Source: Pseudomonadota bacterium
Lineage (GTDB): Bacteria; Pseudomonadota; Gammaproteobacteria; Burkholderiales; Casimicrobiaceae
Length of the DNA stretch: 53,676 nt
Direction of reading: 5' to 3'
NCBI GenBank assembly: GCA_018241765.1
Contig: JAFEDD010000014.1
Coordinates: 1-53,676 of the forward strand
Within the stretch, counting starts at the first letter, position 1. Every line of letters starts with the position of its first letter. The position numbers and the translations under genes were made by a program. The notes under the pieces are model-generated. The model was given only the letters and a program-made list of their open reading frames with translations. It was not told the origin of the DNA and made no database searches. Shown one piece after another: positions 8,568 through 16,362 of the stretch.

Positions 8568-9313
8568 CCAAGCGCGGTCAAGCCCGCGCCTACATCGTGG
8601 CGCACGGCTTGACGTCGCGGCCGTTGCAGGCGACGGCTTGACGTCGCTCCCGCTGTAGGCGACGGCTTGACGTCGCTCGGGGGCCATTGCCGACCGTCGA
8701 CCACGGCCAAGCGCGGTCGAGCCCGCGCCTACATTGCGGCGCACGGCTTGACGTCGCTCCCGCTGTAGGCGACGGCTTGACGTCGCTCGGGTGCCATTGC
8801 CGACCGTCGACCACGGCCAAGCGCGGTCAAGCCCGCGCCTACATCGCGGCACACGGTTTGACGACGCGGCCGCTGTAGGCGACGGCTTGACGTCGCTCCG
8901 GTGCCATTGCCGATCATCGACCACGGCCAAGCGCGGTCGAGCCCGCGCCTACATTGCGGCGCACGGCTTGACGTCGCGGCCGCTGTAGGCGACGGCTTGA
9001 CGTCGCTACCCGCTGTAGGCGACGGCTTGACGTCGCTCGGGTGCCATTGCCGATCATCGACCGCGGCCAAGCGCGGTCAAGCCCGCGCCTACATTGCGGC
9101 ATTCGGTTTGACGTCGCGGCCGCTGTAGGCGACGGCTTGACGTCGCTCCCGCTGTAGGCGACGGCTTGACGTCGCTCGGGTGCCATTGCCGACCGTCGAC
9201 CACCGCCGAGCGCGGTCAAGCCCGCGCCTACATCGTGACACACGGCTTGACGTCGCTCGGTGGCCATTGCCGATCATCGACCACCGCCGAGCGCGGTCAA
9301 GCCCGCTCCTACA
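8568..9313. repeat. Modular REP (BIME-like) array
   Basis: Seven minus-strand REP units start at 8568, 8707, 8817, 8927, 9067, 9206 and 9287 (CCAAGCGCGGTCAAGCCCG core). Eight plus-strand units start at 8625, 8654, 8764, 8874, 8984, 9014, 9124 and 9153 (GTAGGCGACGGCTTGACG core). Each minus-strand unit is followed by a degenerate plus-type unit (CACGGCTTGACGTCGC). The distances between minus-strand units are 139, 110, 110, 140, 139 and 81, i.e. 81 + n x 29 with n = 0, 1 or 2: the variable part is the number of 29-nt plus-strand modules. The linker GCCATTGCCGA(CCG/TCA)TCGACCAC is shared. No gene was found between 8561 and 9624. Confidence 0.85.
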
Positions 9314-9362
9314 CTGCGGCACACGACCCGGCGCGACCGCGCGCCAACGAGCGTAAATATTT

Positions 9363-9488
9363 CATCGACAACTTTTCGTGCAGATGGCGTCCATGACGGG
9401 CTTGCGAGCCGTTTCATGCAATAGTCGACTTATGTTGAAATGCCGATCCAAGCCCTTTGTAGATGCGGCTTCCATGAAAAAGTTGTTG
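9363..9488. mobile_element. MITE-like palindromic element, copy A
   Basis: This ~126-bp imperfect inverted repeat has arms reading roughly CAACTTTTC..CCATGACGGGCTTG and, inverted, CAACTTTTTCATGGAAGC..GGGCTTGG, meeting at a central AGTCGACT palindrome near 9423-9430. It is homologous to the elements at 19651-19780 and 42412-42538. It has no ORF of its own, and its ends resemble terminal inverted repeats. It lies between the REP array and the DUF3617 gene, and is more AT-rich than its surroundings. Confidence 0.65.
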
Positions 9489-9624
9489 CCATCCCAAATG
9501 GCGTAAACGCCACCCCGCCGCCGCCCGTTGTCGCCGTTGGCGTGATGTTTGCGTCTGTTCCTTCCGTCACCCCTGCACGTGCGGCGGCGACTACACTCAT
9601 TGACCAACGTATCGAGGATTCACC

Positions 9625-10068
9625 ATGCATCGTCCCCTGCCCCTTCTGGCCGCGCTCGGCGCCGCCCTCACCGTCACCGGCGCGCTGGCCCAGTTGCCGA
9701 AGTTCGACACGGCGCCCGGCAAGTGGAGTTACACCACGCGCACCGAAATTCCGGGCATGGGCAGCATCCCGATGAGCTTCGAGCACTGCGTCACGCAAAA
9801 GGACATCGACGAGGGCCGCAACCTCAATTCGCAGAAGGATTCGGGCATGTCGTGCACCTACCGCGACGTGAAAGTCAGCGGCACCCGCTACCAGTTCACC
9901 GCCGTGTGCTCGGGCCGTGATCTTCCCGAGCCGATGGTGACCACCTACGACATGACGGCGACGCCGAACCAGTTCGACGCCAAGATGACCGCCACCGGCG
10001 GCCACACCAAGGCGATGGGCGGAAAGATGAACATGTCGATGAGCGCCAAGCGCGTCGGGGGCTGCTGA
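9625..10068 (+). CDS. DUF3617 domain protein, secreted
   Basis: This 147-residue protein has a signal peptide ending near ALA at residue 22. The mature part matches DUF3617: GKWSYTTRTEIPGMGSIP, then CVTQKDID with a conserved Cys, then SCTYRDVKVSGTRYQFTAVC, and a C-terminal KMNMSMSAKRVGGC. Cysteine positions suggest disulfides in the periplasm. Function is unknown for the family. GAGG at about eight bases before the ATG is a good ribosome binding site. The next gene, a paralogue, starts 1 nt after its stop, so the two form an operon. Confidence 0.85.
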   Translation: MHRPLPLLAALGAALTVTGALAQLPKFDTAPGKWSYTTRTEIPGMGSIPMSFEHCVTQKDIDEGRNLNSQKDSGMSCTYRDVKVSGTRYQFTAVCSGRDLPEPMVTTYDMTATPNQFDAKMTATGGHTKAMGGKMNMSMSAKRVGGC

Positions 10069-10069
10069 C

Positions 10070-10576
10070 ATGGCCCGCGCATGGTGTCGCGCGGCGATCG
10101 CCGCCTGCCTCGCGGCCGTCGGCGGTGCTTCGTCCGCGCAGACGGCGGGCGAGTGGCGCTACCAGATCGCCACCGACATGAAGGGCATTCCGCCCGACAT
10201 GCGCGTGAACTTCCCGACCATCCAGTTCAAGGCTTGCCTCAGCGCCGAGGACTTCACGACGGGCCGCGCCTTCGCGCTGCAAACGGCGCCGGGCAGCAGC
10301 GGCCGCTGCCCGAGCGTCGACTTCGAGCGCCAGGCGCTGTTGCGCATCGCACCGGGCGCGTCACCCGCCGATGCGCCCCAGGGCATCCGTTTCCGCTATG
10401 CCTGTGATGGCGGCAAGACGCTCGACGGCACGGCGAACGGTCGCGTCAGCGACAAGCGTTTCGAAGTGCATCTCGATTCACGCTACATCCCGCCCTCGCA
10501 GGGCATCGAGCACGTGCGCCAGACGATGAGCGCGCGCTACCTCGGCCCCTGCCCTGCCGCGAAGACGAGCCGCTGA
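10070..10576 (+). CDS. DUF3617-like secreted protein, paralogue of the preceding gene
   Basis: This 168-residue protein has a signal peptide (cleavage near SSA-QT at residue 23) followed by GEWRYQIATDMKGIPPDM, which parallels the GKWSYTTRTEIPGM start of the upstream protein, and a similar KACLSAEDF cysteine block. The C-terminal half (DSRYIPPSQGIEHVRQTMSARYLGPC) keeps the ending 'SARYLGPC' that DUF3617 proteins use. It is more divergent than its neighbour. The tandem arrangement points to duplication and a shared envelope role. No enzymatic residues were recognised. Confidence 0.75.
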   Translation: MARAWCRAAIAACLAAVGGASSAQTAGEWRYQIATDMKGIPPDMRVNFPTIQFKACLSAEDFTTGRAFALQTAPGSSGRCPSVDFERQALLRIAPGASPADAPQGIRFRYACDGGKTLDGTANGRVSDKRFEVHLDSRYIPPSQGIEHVRQTMSARYLGPCPAAKTSR

Positions 10577-10625
10577 CCCGCGCCGCGCGGCGACACCGCG
10601 CGCCGCTTGCCGACGTCGCAGCGCA

Positions 10626-10631
10626 TACACT
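10626..10631 (+). promoter_or_regulatory. Candidate -10 box immediately before the dehalogenase-like gene
   Basis: TACACT ends six bases before the ATG at 10638, the same spacing as the TAGAAT before ddl. It would give a leaderless or near-leaderless transcript. No clear -35 was found at the right distance. Confidence 0.33.
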
Positions 10632-10637
10632 GCGCCG

Positions 10638-11564
10638 ATGTTTGCCGATTCCACCCTGCGCCGCATCGAAGTCCGTGGCATCACGCTCGCGGTGCGCCTC
10701 GGTGGTGAGCGCAACCGCCCGCCGCTTCTGCTCTTGCACGGCCACCCGCAGACGCACGCGATGTGGCATCGGGTGTGGGATGCGCTGGGCGCGCACTTCA
10801 CGCTCGTCGCGCCGGACCTGCGCGGCTATGGCGACAGCGACAAGCCGCCCTCGAACGCCACCCTCGGCCACGCGCCCTACAGCAAACGCACGATGGCGGA
10901 GGACGCCGTCGCGTTGATGGCGGCGCTCGGTCACCCGCGCTTTCGGCTGCTCGCGCACGATCGCGGCGCACGCGTCGGTCATCGGCTGATGATCGACCAT
11001 CCGCACGCCGTCGAACGCGCCACCCTGCTCGACATCGCGCCGACGCTCGCGATGTACGAGCAGACGACGATGGACTTCGCCCGCGCCTACTGGCACTGGT
11101 TCTTCCTGATCCAGCCGGAGCCGCTGCCGGAGACGATGATCGGCGCCGACACCGATCACTACCTCGACGGCCTGATGGGCAGGCGTCACGCCGGTCTCGC
11201 CGCCTTCGATGAGCACGCGCTCGCCGAATACCGGCGCTGCCTGCGTCTGCCCGGCGCCGTGCATGCGATGTGCGAGGACTATCGCGCCGCAGCCTCCATC
11301 GATCTCGAACACGACCGCGCCGACCGCGCCCGCGCTCGCCGCATCACGCAACCGCTGCAAGTGCTCTGGGGCGCGCACGGCGTCGTCGCGCGCTGCTTCG
11401 CGCCACTCAGCGAATGGCAGCGCGTGGCCGACGACGTGCGTGGCGGCGCGCTGCCCTGCGGCCACTACCTCGCCGAGGAAGCGCCCGATGCGCTGCTCGC
11501 CGCCGCACTACCGTTTCTGCTGGCGGACACGCCATCCTCAATCACGACGACGACGACCCCATGA
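10638..11564 (+). CDS. Alpha/beta hydrolase, haloacetate (fluoroacetate) dehalogenase-like
   Basis: The 308-residue protein has the residue set that distinguishes fluoroacetate dehalogenases from epoxide hydrolases: nucleophile and carboxylate-binding arginines in HDRGAR (Asp108, Arg109, Arg112), Asp132 in LLDIAPT, the halide-pocket His153-Trp154 in YWHWFF, Tyr215, and His276 in CGHYLAEEAP. HGHPQTHAMWH at 34-44 holds the oxyanion region. Epoxide hydrolases would have HDWGG and two lid tyrosines. The likely reaction is hydrolytic dehalogenation of a haloacetate to glycolate, but substrate is not provable from sequence. Its last four bases overlap the next start codon. Confidence 0.82.
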   Translation: MFADSTLRRIEVRGITLAVRLGGERNRPPLLLLHGHPQTHAMWHRVWDALGAHFTLVAPDLRGYGDSDKPPSNATLGHAPYSKRTMAEDAVALMAALGHPRFRLLAHDRGARVGHRLMIDHPHAVERATLLDIAPTLAMYEQTTMDFARAYWHWFFLIQPEPLPETMIGADTDHYLDGLMGRRHAGLAAFDEHALAEYRRCLRLPGAVHAMCEDYRAAASIDLEHDRADRARARRITQPLQVLWGAHGVVARCFAPLSEWQRVADDVRGGALPCGHYLAEEAPDALLAAALPFLLADTPSSITTTTTP

Positions 11565-12640
11565 CCCAACGCATCGCAGTCATCGCCGGCGACGGCATCG
11601 GCCGGGAAGTCATGCCCGAGGGGCTGCGCGTGCTCGAAGCCGCCGCGCGCCGCTTCGGCATCGCGCTCGCCTTCGATCATTTCGATTTCGCGAGCTGGGA
11701 CTACTACGAGCGGCACGGCCGCATGCTGCCCGAGGACTGGAAGGCGCAGATCGGCGACCACGACGCCATCTACTTCGGCGCCGTCGGCTGGCCGGCGAAG
11801 ATCCCCGATCACGTGTCGCTGTGGGGCTCACTGCTGCTCTTTCGGCGCGAGTTCGATCAGTATGTGAACCTGCGCCCGGCGCGGCTGATGCCTGGCGTCA
11901 CGGCACCGGTCGTCCGGCGCGACGGTTCGCCCTACGCAGCCGGCGAGATCGATTTCCTCATCGTGCGCGAAAACACCGAGGGCGAATACTCGAGCGTCGG
12001 TGGCCGCATGTTTGGCGGAACGGAACGCGAGTTCGTCACGCAGCAAGCGATCTTCTCGCGCATCGGCGTCGATCGCATCCTCAAGTTTGCGTTCGAGCTG
12101 GCGCGAAGCCGCCCGAAGAAGCACCTGACCAGCGCCACCAAATCCAACGGCATCTCGATCAGCATGCCCTACTGGGACGAGCGCTGCGCCGACATGGCGA
12201 AATCCTACCCCGACGTCACCGTCGACCAATTCCACATCGATATTCTCTGCGCGCACTTCGTGCAGCGCCCGACGTTCTTCGATGTCGTCGTCGCCAGCAA
12301 CCTCTTCGGCGACATCCTCTCCGACCTCGGCCCCGCCTGCACCGGCACCATCGGCATCGCGCCGAGCGCCAACATCAACCCCGAGCGCAAGTTCCCGAGC
12401 CTCTTCGAGCCGGTCCACGGCAGCGCGCCCGACATCGCCGGTCGCGGCATCGCCAACCCGATCGGGCAGATCTGGTCCGGCGCCCTGATGCTCGACTGGC
12501 TCGGCCACCGCGCCGCGCACGACGCCATCGTCGACGCCTGCGCCGCCAGCACCGCGAGCGCCATCCGCACCCCCGACCTCGGCGGCACCGCCAGCACCAC
12601 CGATGTCGGCCGCTTCATCGCCGAAGCGGTGGCGGGCTGA
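11561..12640 (+). CDS. Tartrate/D-malate dehydrogenase-type decarboxylating dehydrogenase
   Basis: This 359-residue protein belongs to the isopropylmalate/isocitrate dehydrogenase family: GDGIGREV at 10-17, RENTEGEYSSVGG (substrate loop), a KSNGI lysine region, ASNLFGDILSDLG for metal binding, and EPVHGSAPDIAGRGIANP for NAD binding. The GAVGWP...DHVSLWGSLL and LRPARL segments fit the tartrate dehydrogenase / D-malate dehydrogenase (TtuC/DmlA) branch better than LeuB, and no leu genes are near. It starts within the upstream hydrolase gene (ATGA overlap), so the two are translationally coupled. It should oxidise and decarboxylate a 2-hydroxyacid with NAD+. Confidence 0.85.
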   Translation: MTQRIAVIAGDGIGREVMPEGLRVLEAAARRFGIALAFDHFDFASWDYYERHGRMLPEDWKAQIGDHDAIYFGAVGWPAKIPDHVSLWGSLLLFRREFDQYVNLRPARLMPGVTAPVVRRDGSPYAAGEIDFLIVRENTEGEYSSVGGRMFGGTEREFVTQQAIFSRIGVDRILKFAFELARSRPKKHLTSATKSNGISISMPYWDERCADMAKSYPDVTVDQFHIDILCAHFVQRPTFFDVVVASNLFGDILSDLGPACTGTIGIAPSANINPERKFPSLFEPVHGSAPDIAGRGIANPIGQIWSGALMLDWLGHRAAHDAIVDACAASTASAIRTPDLGGTASTTDVGRFIAEAVAG

Positions 12641-12658
12641 CCGCCTCGCGAGCGGCCG

Positions 12659-13108
12659 TTACGGTGGTGGCGGTGCCGCGAACAGCGCCTCGATCACGCC
12701 GGCGACATAGCGCCCGCCGACCAGCATGACGCCAAGCGGTGTCTCGTCCGCCGCAATGGTCAACGTCAGATAGCCGCTGGCCTGACGCACGCGCAGGCTG
12801 ACGATCTGGAAGGTGCCGGACTGAATCGTCAGCAGTTCGGGCGGCACATTGGACTGACTGGCGCGCAGCTCCGTCATCGTTGCGCTGCCAACCGACAGCA
12901 GCGACCCGGACAGCGCGGCCAACTTGCCGACCTGACGTTCGTCCACACCCAGCGAACAGATGTTGAAGCCGTCGGGCGTGCAGAGCATCGCCGCCGCCAG
13001 TTTGGGAATGCGCTTGGGCAGCTCCTGCATGGCAGGAAGCACGAAATTTCCGAGGGCGACAGAGTTCATTTGCCAGTCCGGTAAGCGTTGCATTGCGGTC
13101 GCAGTCAT
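12659..13108 (-). CDS. Roadblock/LC7 domain protein
   Basis: This 149-residue protein has the Roadblock/LC7 fold pattern: a helix (LPAMQELPKRIPKLAAAML), a strand pair with CTPDGFNICSLGV, a long helix (GKLAALSGSLLSVGSATMTEL), then strands ending in YLTLTIAADETPLGVMLVGG. Bacterial Roadblock proteins often act as partners or GAP-like regulators of the adjacent small GTPase (MglB is the best known). It is the last gene of the 14824-12659 unit, 31 nt after the GTPase. Three ATGs (13108, 13093, 13069) are possible starts, and none has a clear ribosome binding site. Confidence 0.78.
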   Translation of the reverse strand: MTATAMQRLPDWQMNSVALGNFVLPAMQELPKRIPKLAAAMLCTPDGFNICSLGVDERQVGKLAALSGSLLSVGSATMTELRASQSNVPPELLTIQSGTFQIVSLRVRQASGYLTLTIAADETPLGVMLVGGRYVAGVIEALFAAPPPP

Positions 13109-13139
13109 CGCGCGATGAAATCGGCATCGCCGCGCGGCA

Positions 13140-13718
13140 TCAGGGGGTTGTCGCCGCAGCGCTCATGTAGGGGGTTGCCAGCGCGATCAACGTTGCCTGC
13201 ACGACGCTCGTTTGATCGCGCGGATCCGCCGTGATCAACGGCGCCAGCGGGTGGTAGCGCGCGATCAGCTCACGAAACGGTGCCAGAACCCGATCGGGCA
13301 CGTCGTCCGGCAGGCGCGTCAGCGCGACCGCCAGCCGCGCCACGGCGTTGCGCGCGGCCAGCGCTTCGAGCCAGAAACGACAATCGGCAAGGGCGTTCGC
13401 GCGATCGCCAAACAGCCAGAGCACGACGGCGGAACTCTGCGGGAGCACGGCATCCCACATCGCGTGAAAGCGCTCCTGGCCGGGCACGCCGAAAAGCCCC
13501 ACGCGATCGCCGTCGCTGAACGCCCATTCGCCGTAGTCGAAACCGACCGTCGTCGTACTCTTGTCGGTCATGCCGAGCTGTCCGATCTCGCTGCTCGCGA
13601 CTTCGGTGCTGACGACGGGAATGTCGGAAATGGCGCGCAAGGCCGTGGTCTTGCCCACGCCGAACGGACCAACGAACACGACTTGCTGCTGGGTCTGGTG
13701 ACCGAGAACGGCCTTCAT
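13140..13718 (-). CDS. Small Ras-like GTPase
   Basis: The 192-residue protein has a P-loop GPFGVGKT at 17-24, a switch-I threonine stretch (STTTVGFDYG at 54-63), and GVPGQERF at 77-84 for G3. The usual Asp of DxxGQ is Gly77, as in many bacterial Ras-like GTPases. A degenerate G4 (ALTRLPDD) replaces NKxD, so guanine specificity is less certain. The pattern fits the GTP-binding proteins paired with Roadblock proteins (conservon-type and MglA-related). Its ATG overlaps the upstream stop (ATGA at 13718-13715). It probably switches between states controlled by the flanking LC7-like proteins. The output is unknown. Confidence 0.82.
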   Translation of the reverse strand: MKAVLGHQTQQQVVFVGPFGVGKTTALRAISDIPVVSTEVASSEIGQLGMTDKSTTTVGFDYGEWAFSDGDRVGLFGVPGQERFHAMWDAVLPQSSAVVLWLFGDRANALADCRFWLEALAARNAVARLAVALTRLPDDVPDRVLAPFRELIARYHPLAPLITADPRDQTSVVQATLIALATPYMSAAATTP

Positions 13719-14383
13719 CGCAATGAAAACCGCGCAAGCAGGCGACTGACGAGGCCGCGACGCGCGTTCTCGGTGGGCGACTCCGCAGGCTTCGCAGTCG
13801 CGGGCGCCGCCGCCACACCCGCGGCAGCGGGCACAGGCAGCAACTGCAACAGCCCCGCCGCCCACGCGTCCGCCAGCAGCGCGTCGATCGCATCGCGCTG
13901 CGCGCCGCGAGCGATCAAATCGCTGTAGAGCGTTGGCGCGCGAAGCAGTTGCGCACACGCCGTGATCACGTGCAGGTCTCGCCGAAAGCGAGCGAGGTTG
14001 GGCCATGCGCTCAGGCGCATGGGCTGCCAGCGCCACGGCTCGGTGCCAAGCCCGGCGTCGGCACGCGAGCCCGGTTGCACGTTGGCCGAATGCAGCCAAA
14101 GCGAAATCAGTTTCGGGTCGGTCAGCGGCGCCTTGAAGAACGCCCAGGCGGGGTGCGGCAGGTCACTCATCCAGCGACCGAGATACGCCACGGCGGGACG
14201 GGGTGTGGCCTGCTCGTAGAGGGTGCGCAGGCTCGCGTCGGGCTTGCCGTCGACACCATCGACGACCCACAGCGTCGCCTCGGCCGCGCGTTCGAGCACA
14301 GCGCAGTCGCCGGCGAGTTGCCCGAGCGCATGCAGGAAGCCATCGGTGGCAGGCGCTTGACGAGCCGAGACCCAGACTTTCAT
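13715..14383 (-). CDS. Unrecognised protein of the GTPase/Roadblock unit
   Basis: I do not recognise a named family in this 221-residue protein. Residues 1-125 look like a single alpha/beta domain with strands such as ATLWVVDGVDG and PAVAYLG, reminiscent of a receiver-like fold without its phosphorylation residues. Residues ~130-180 (RFRRDLHVITACAQLL then TLYSDLIARGAQRDAIDALLADAWAAGLLQ) look like a winged-helix-type helical module. A Pro/Ala-rich linker leads to a basic tail (RRGLVSRLLARFSLR). It sits between the LC7-like protein and the GTPase and overlaps the latter by 4 nt, so it is probably the effector or adaptor of this system. The ATG at 14383 precedes the first strand. Confidence 0.6.
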   Translation of the reverse strand: MKVWVSARQAPATDGFLHALGQLAGDCAVLERAAEATLWVVDGVDGKPDASLRTLYEQATPRPAVAYLGRWMSDLPHPAWAFFKAPLTDPKLISLWLHSANVQPGSRADAGLGTEPWRWQPMRLSAWPNLARFRRDLHVITACAQLLRAPTLYSDLIARGAQRDAIDALLADAWAAGLLQLLPVPAAAGVAAAPATAKPAESPTENARRGLVSRLLARFSLR

Positions 14384-14440
14384 GGTCACACTTCGCTCCG
14401 ACGCGCCCCGCCGGTGCGGGGCACGGGCGTGGGTCAAGGA

Positions 14441-14824
14441 TCAGGCGACGCGCGCCTTCTGCACGGCGTCGAGCGCCTTCGGGAGGGCGACGCTGAACAG
14501 GATGCCCATGTTCGCCTTGCGCGAATCAAGCAGGATGCCTTGCAGCAGATCCTCACCGTGCTTGAGAATCACCACCGCGTTGTTGTTGCCCAGATCGAGC
14601 AGGTAGTAGCGGTTCAGCGGCGGAAACCCCGAGTTCACCAGCGTCGTGCCGATGTCGGTGGTCAGCACGTTGAACAGCGCAGTGGCTGCGGGTTGGGGGT
14701 TGATGCCGGCGAGCGAGAGTCCGGTCGCCGGATCCCAGATGTCGGTGGCGAGCAGGCCATCGCGAAGCAATGCCTGAAGGTCAGCGACGGATTTTTCGAG
14801 CTTGGCGATGTCGATGTTCAGCAT
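14441..14824 (-). CDS. Roadblock/LC7-like small protein
   Basis: This 127-residue protein begins with an amphipathic helix (IDIAKLEKSVADLQALLRDGL) and then strands (TDIWDPATGLSLAGINP, YYLLDLGNNNAVVILKHGEDLLQGILLD). This order resembles a Roadblock/LC7 fold without its N-terminal helix. It is the first gene of a four-gene leftward unit (LC7-like, unknown, GTPase, Roadblock) and is 57 nt upstream of the next gene. With the Roadblock protein at 12659 it gives two LC7-type partners for one GTPase. Family assignment is by fold pattern, not by strong motif. Confidence 0.62.
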   Translation of the reverse strand: MLNIDIAKLEKSVADLQALLRDGLLATDIWDPATGLSLAGINPQPAATALFNVLTTDIGTTLVNSGFPPLNRYYLLDLGNNNAVVILKHGEDLLQGILLDSRKANMGILFSVALPKALDAVQKARVA

Positions 14825-15139
14825 GGTCTTATCTCTATCTGTGGTTATGGCAGTTACCGATGCGTACCGGCGCCGCAGACCGCGTCGCCAAGGTGAGGGT
14901 CCGCGTCTTGGCGCAGGCCCAGTTCCCTCGTTGATAATTGTAAAAAGAACCCTTCGGAAGTACCGTGAGGCTGACCTGAAAATGAAACCGGAGCCCGCCA
15001 AAATGTCTCGTCGGGTGACATAACGCGAGCCCGTGTAACCCGGAATCACCGCGTTCGCGTGAAAATCGATGCTTTGCCGCACGTTGCCGCCGTTGCGCCC
15101 AGCGTTTCGGATTTCCCACTGCCTTTCACTCCTCGTCGC
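14825..15139. other. Divergent intergenic region, GTPase unit / upp
   Basis: These 315 nt should carry the promoters of the leftward GTPase unit and of upp. A minus-strand TACAAT near 14940 is a candidate -10 for the GTPase unit, without a good -35. A CGCCAAG/CTTGGCG inverted repeat with a 14-nt loop lies near 14887-14914. An in-frame extension of upp back to 15059 reads through this region but is not family-like. No RNA gene was recognised. Confidence 0.4.
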
Positions 15140-15769
15140 ATGAACAACGTCCACCTGATCGACCACCCGCTCGTCCAACACAAGCTCACGCTGATGCGTC
15201 GCAAGGATGCGAGCACGAACAGTTTTCGCCGCCTGCTGAACGAGCTGGCGACGCTGATGACCTACGAGGTCACGCGCGACGTGCCGATGCAGGAGGTGCC
15301 GATCGAGACGCCGCTGGAGACGACGACGGGACGCGTCATCGATGGCAAGAAGCTGGTGTTCATCTCGATCCTGCGCGCAGGAACCGGCATCCTCGACGGC
15401 ATGCTGGCCGTGGTGCCGGGGGCGCGGGTGGGGCACATCGGCCTCTACCGCGACCCGCAGACGTTGCAGCCGGTGGAGTATTACTTCAAGGTGCCCGGCC
15501 ACATGGAAGACCGCGACGTGATCATCGTCGACCCGATGCTCGCCACCGGCAACTCGGCCGTCGCTGCCGTGGCTCGCATCAAGCAATTGCATCCGAGATC
15601 GATCAAGTTCGTCTGCCTGCTGACCTGCCCCGAGGGCATCCGTGCGATGCAGACGGCGCATCCCGACGTGGCGATCTACACCGCAGCGATCGACCGTCAG
15701 CTGAACGATCACGGCTACATCCTGCCCGGCCTCGGGGACGCTGGCGATCGCATCTTCGGCACCAAGTGA
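15140..15769 (+). CDS. upp: Uracil phosphoribosyltransferase
   Basis: This enzyme salvages uracil to UMP using PRPP. The 209-residue product has the expected length. The start ([20 protein letters not shown]) is the canonical Upp N terminus, [11 protein letters not shown] is the uracil-side loop, the PRPP-binding motif is [15 protein letters not shown], and the C terminus has [16 protein letters not shown]. It stands alone, without uraA or other pyrimidine genes adjacent. The start at 15140 is fixed by homology; an upstream start at 15059 would add 27 unrelated residues. Confidence 0.96.
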   Translation: MNNVHLIDHPLVQHKLTLMRRKDASTNSFRRLLNELATLMTYEVTRDVPMQEVPIETPLETTTGRVIDGKKLVFISILRAGTGILDGMLAVVPGARVGHIGLYRDPQTLQPVEYYFKVPGHMEDRDVIIVDPMLATGNSAVAAVARIKQLHPRSIKFVCLLTCPEGIRAMQTAHPDVAIYTAAIDRQLNDHGYILPGLGDAGDRIFGTK

Positions 15770-15850
15770 GCCGCGCCATCTCGCACGTCGCGGGCAGATA
15801 ATGGAGGCATCGGCGGCACCGTCGTTGCCGCCCCGGAAAGGAGAGCCCGC

Positions 15851-16339
15851 ATGACCTTCACGCTCAGCAGTTCGAGCTTCAGCGACCAGCAGACGTTGCC
15901 CAAGGCCTTCGTGCACAGCGCGATGGGCGCCGGCGGCGACAACGTTTCTCCCGATCTCTCGTGGAGCGGTGCACCGGCCGGCACCAAGAGCTTCGCGCTG
16001 ACGATGTACGACCCGGATGCGCCGACCGGCTCGGGCTGGTGGCATTGGGTCGTCTACGACATTCCGGCGAGCGCAAGCGGCCTCACGCTCGGCGCGGGTA
16101 GTGGCGGCAGCGCACTGCCGGCCGGAGCCAAACAGGGGCGCACGGACTTCGGCACACCCGGCTATGGCGGCGCTGCGCCACCACCGGGGCACGGACCGCA
16201 TCGCTACCTCTTCACGCTCTACGCGCTGAACACCGAGAAGCTCGACGTGGCGCCCGATGCGACCGCCGCGATGATCGGCTTCATGATCCATTTCGCGAAA
16301 CTCGGCGAAGCGAAACTGACTGCCATCTACCAGCGCTGA
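15851..16339 (+). CDS. YbhB/YbcL family PEBP-like protein
   Basis: The 162-residue protein has the phosphatidylethanolamine-binding protein (Raf-kinase-inhibitor-like) signature: GAGGDNVSPDLSWSGAPAGTKSFALTMYDPDAP, then WWHWVVYDIP, and GYGGAAPPPGHGPHRYLFTLYAL. No signal peptide is present, so it is cytoplasmic like E. coli YbhB. A strong ribosome binding site (GGAGA) precedes the ATG. Biological role of bacterial members is unclear. The M20 peptidase starts 23 nt after it and may be co-transcribed. Confidence 0.9.
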   Translation: MTFTLSSSSFSDQQTLPKAFVHSAMGAGGDNVSPDLSWSGAPAGTKSFALTMYDPDAPTGSGWWHWVVYDIPASASGLTLGAGSGGSALPAGAKQGRTDFGTPGYGGAAPPPGHGPHRYLFTLYALNTEKLDVAPDATAAMIGFMIHFAKLGEAKLTAIYQR

Positions 16340-16362
16340 GCCCGCCGATCGAGGAGACCACC

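Noticed and set aside
8568-9313. Possible CRISPR array.
   Set aside because: Repeats occur in both orientations, form hairpins with GTAG heads, have variable spacing, and the sequences between them are conserved rather than unique. No cas gene is present.
8496-9396. Several overlapping small open frames in both directions across the first REP array.
   Set aside because: They are translations of the repeats themselves, repetitive and without start signals.
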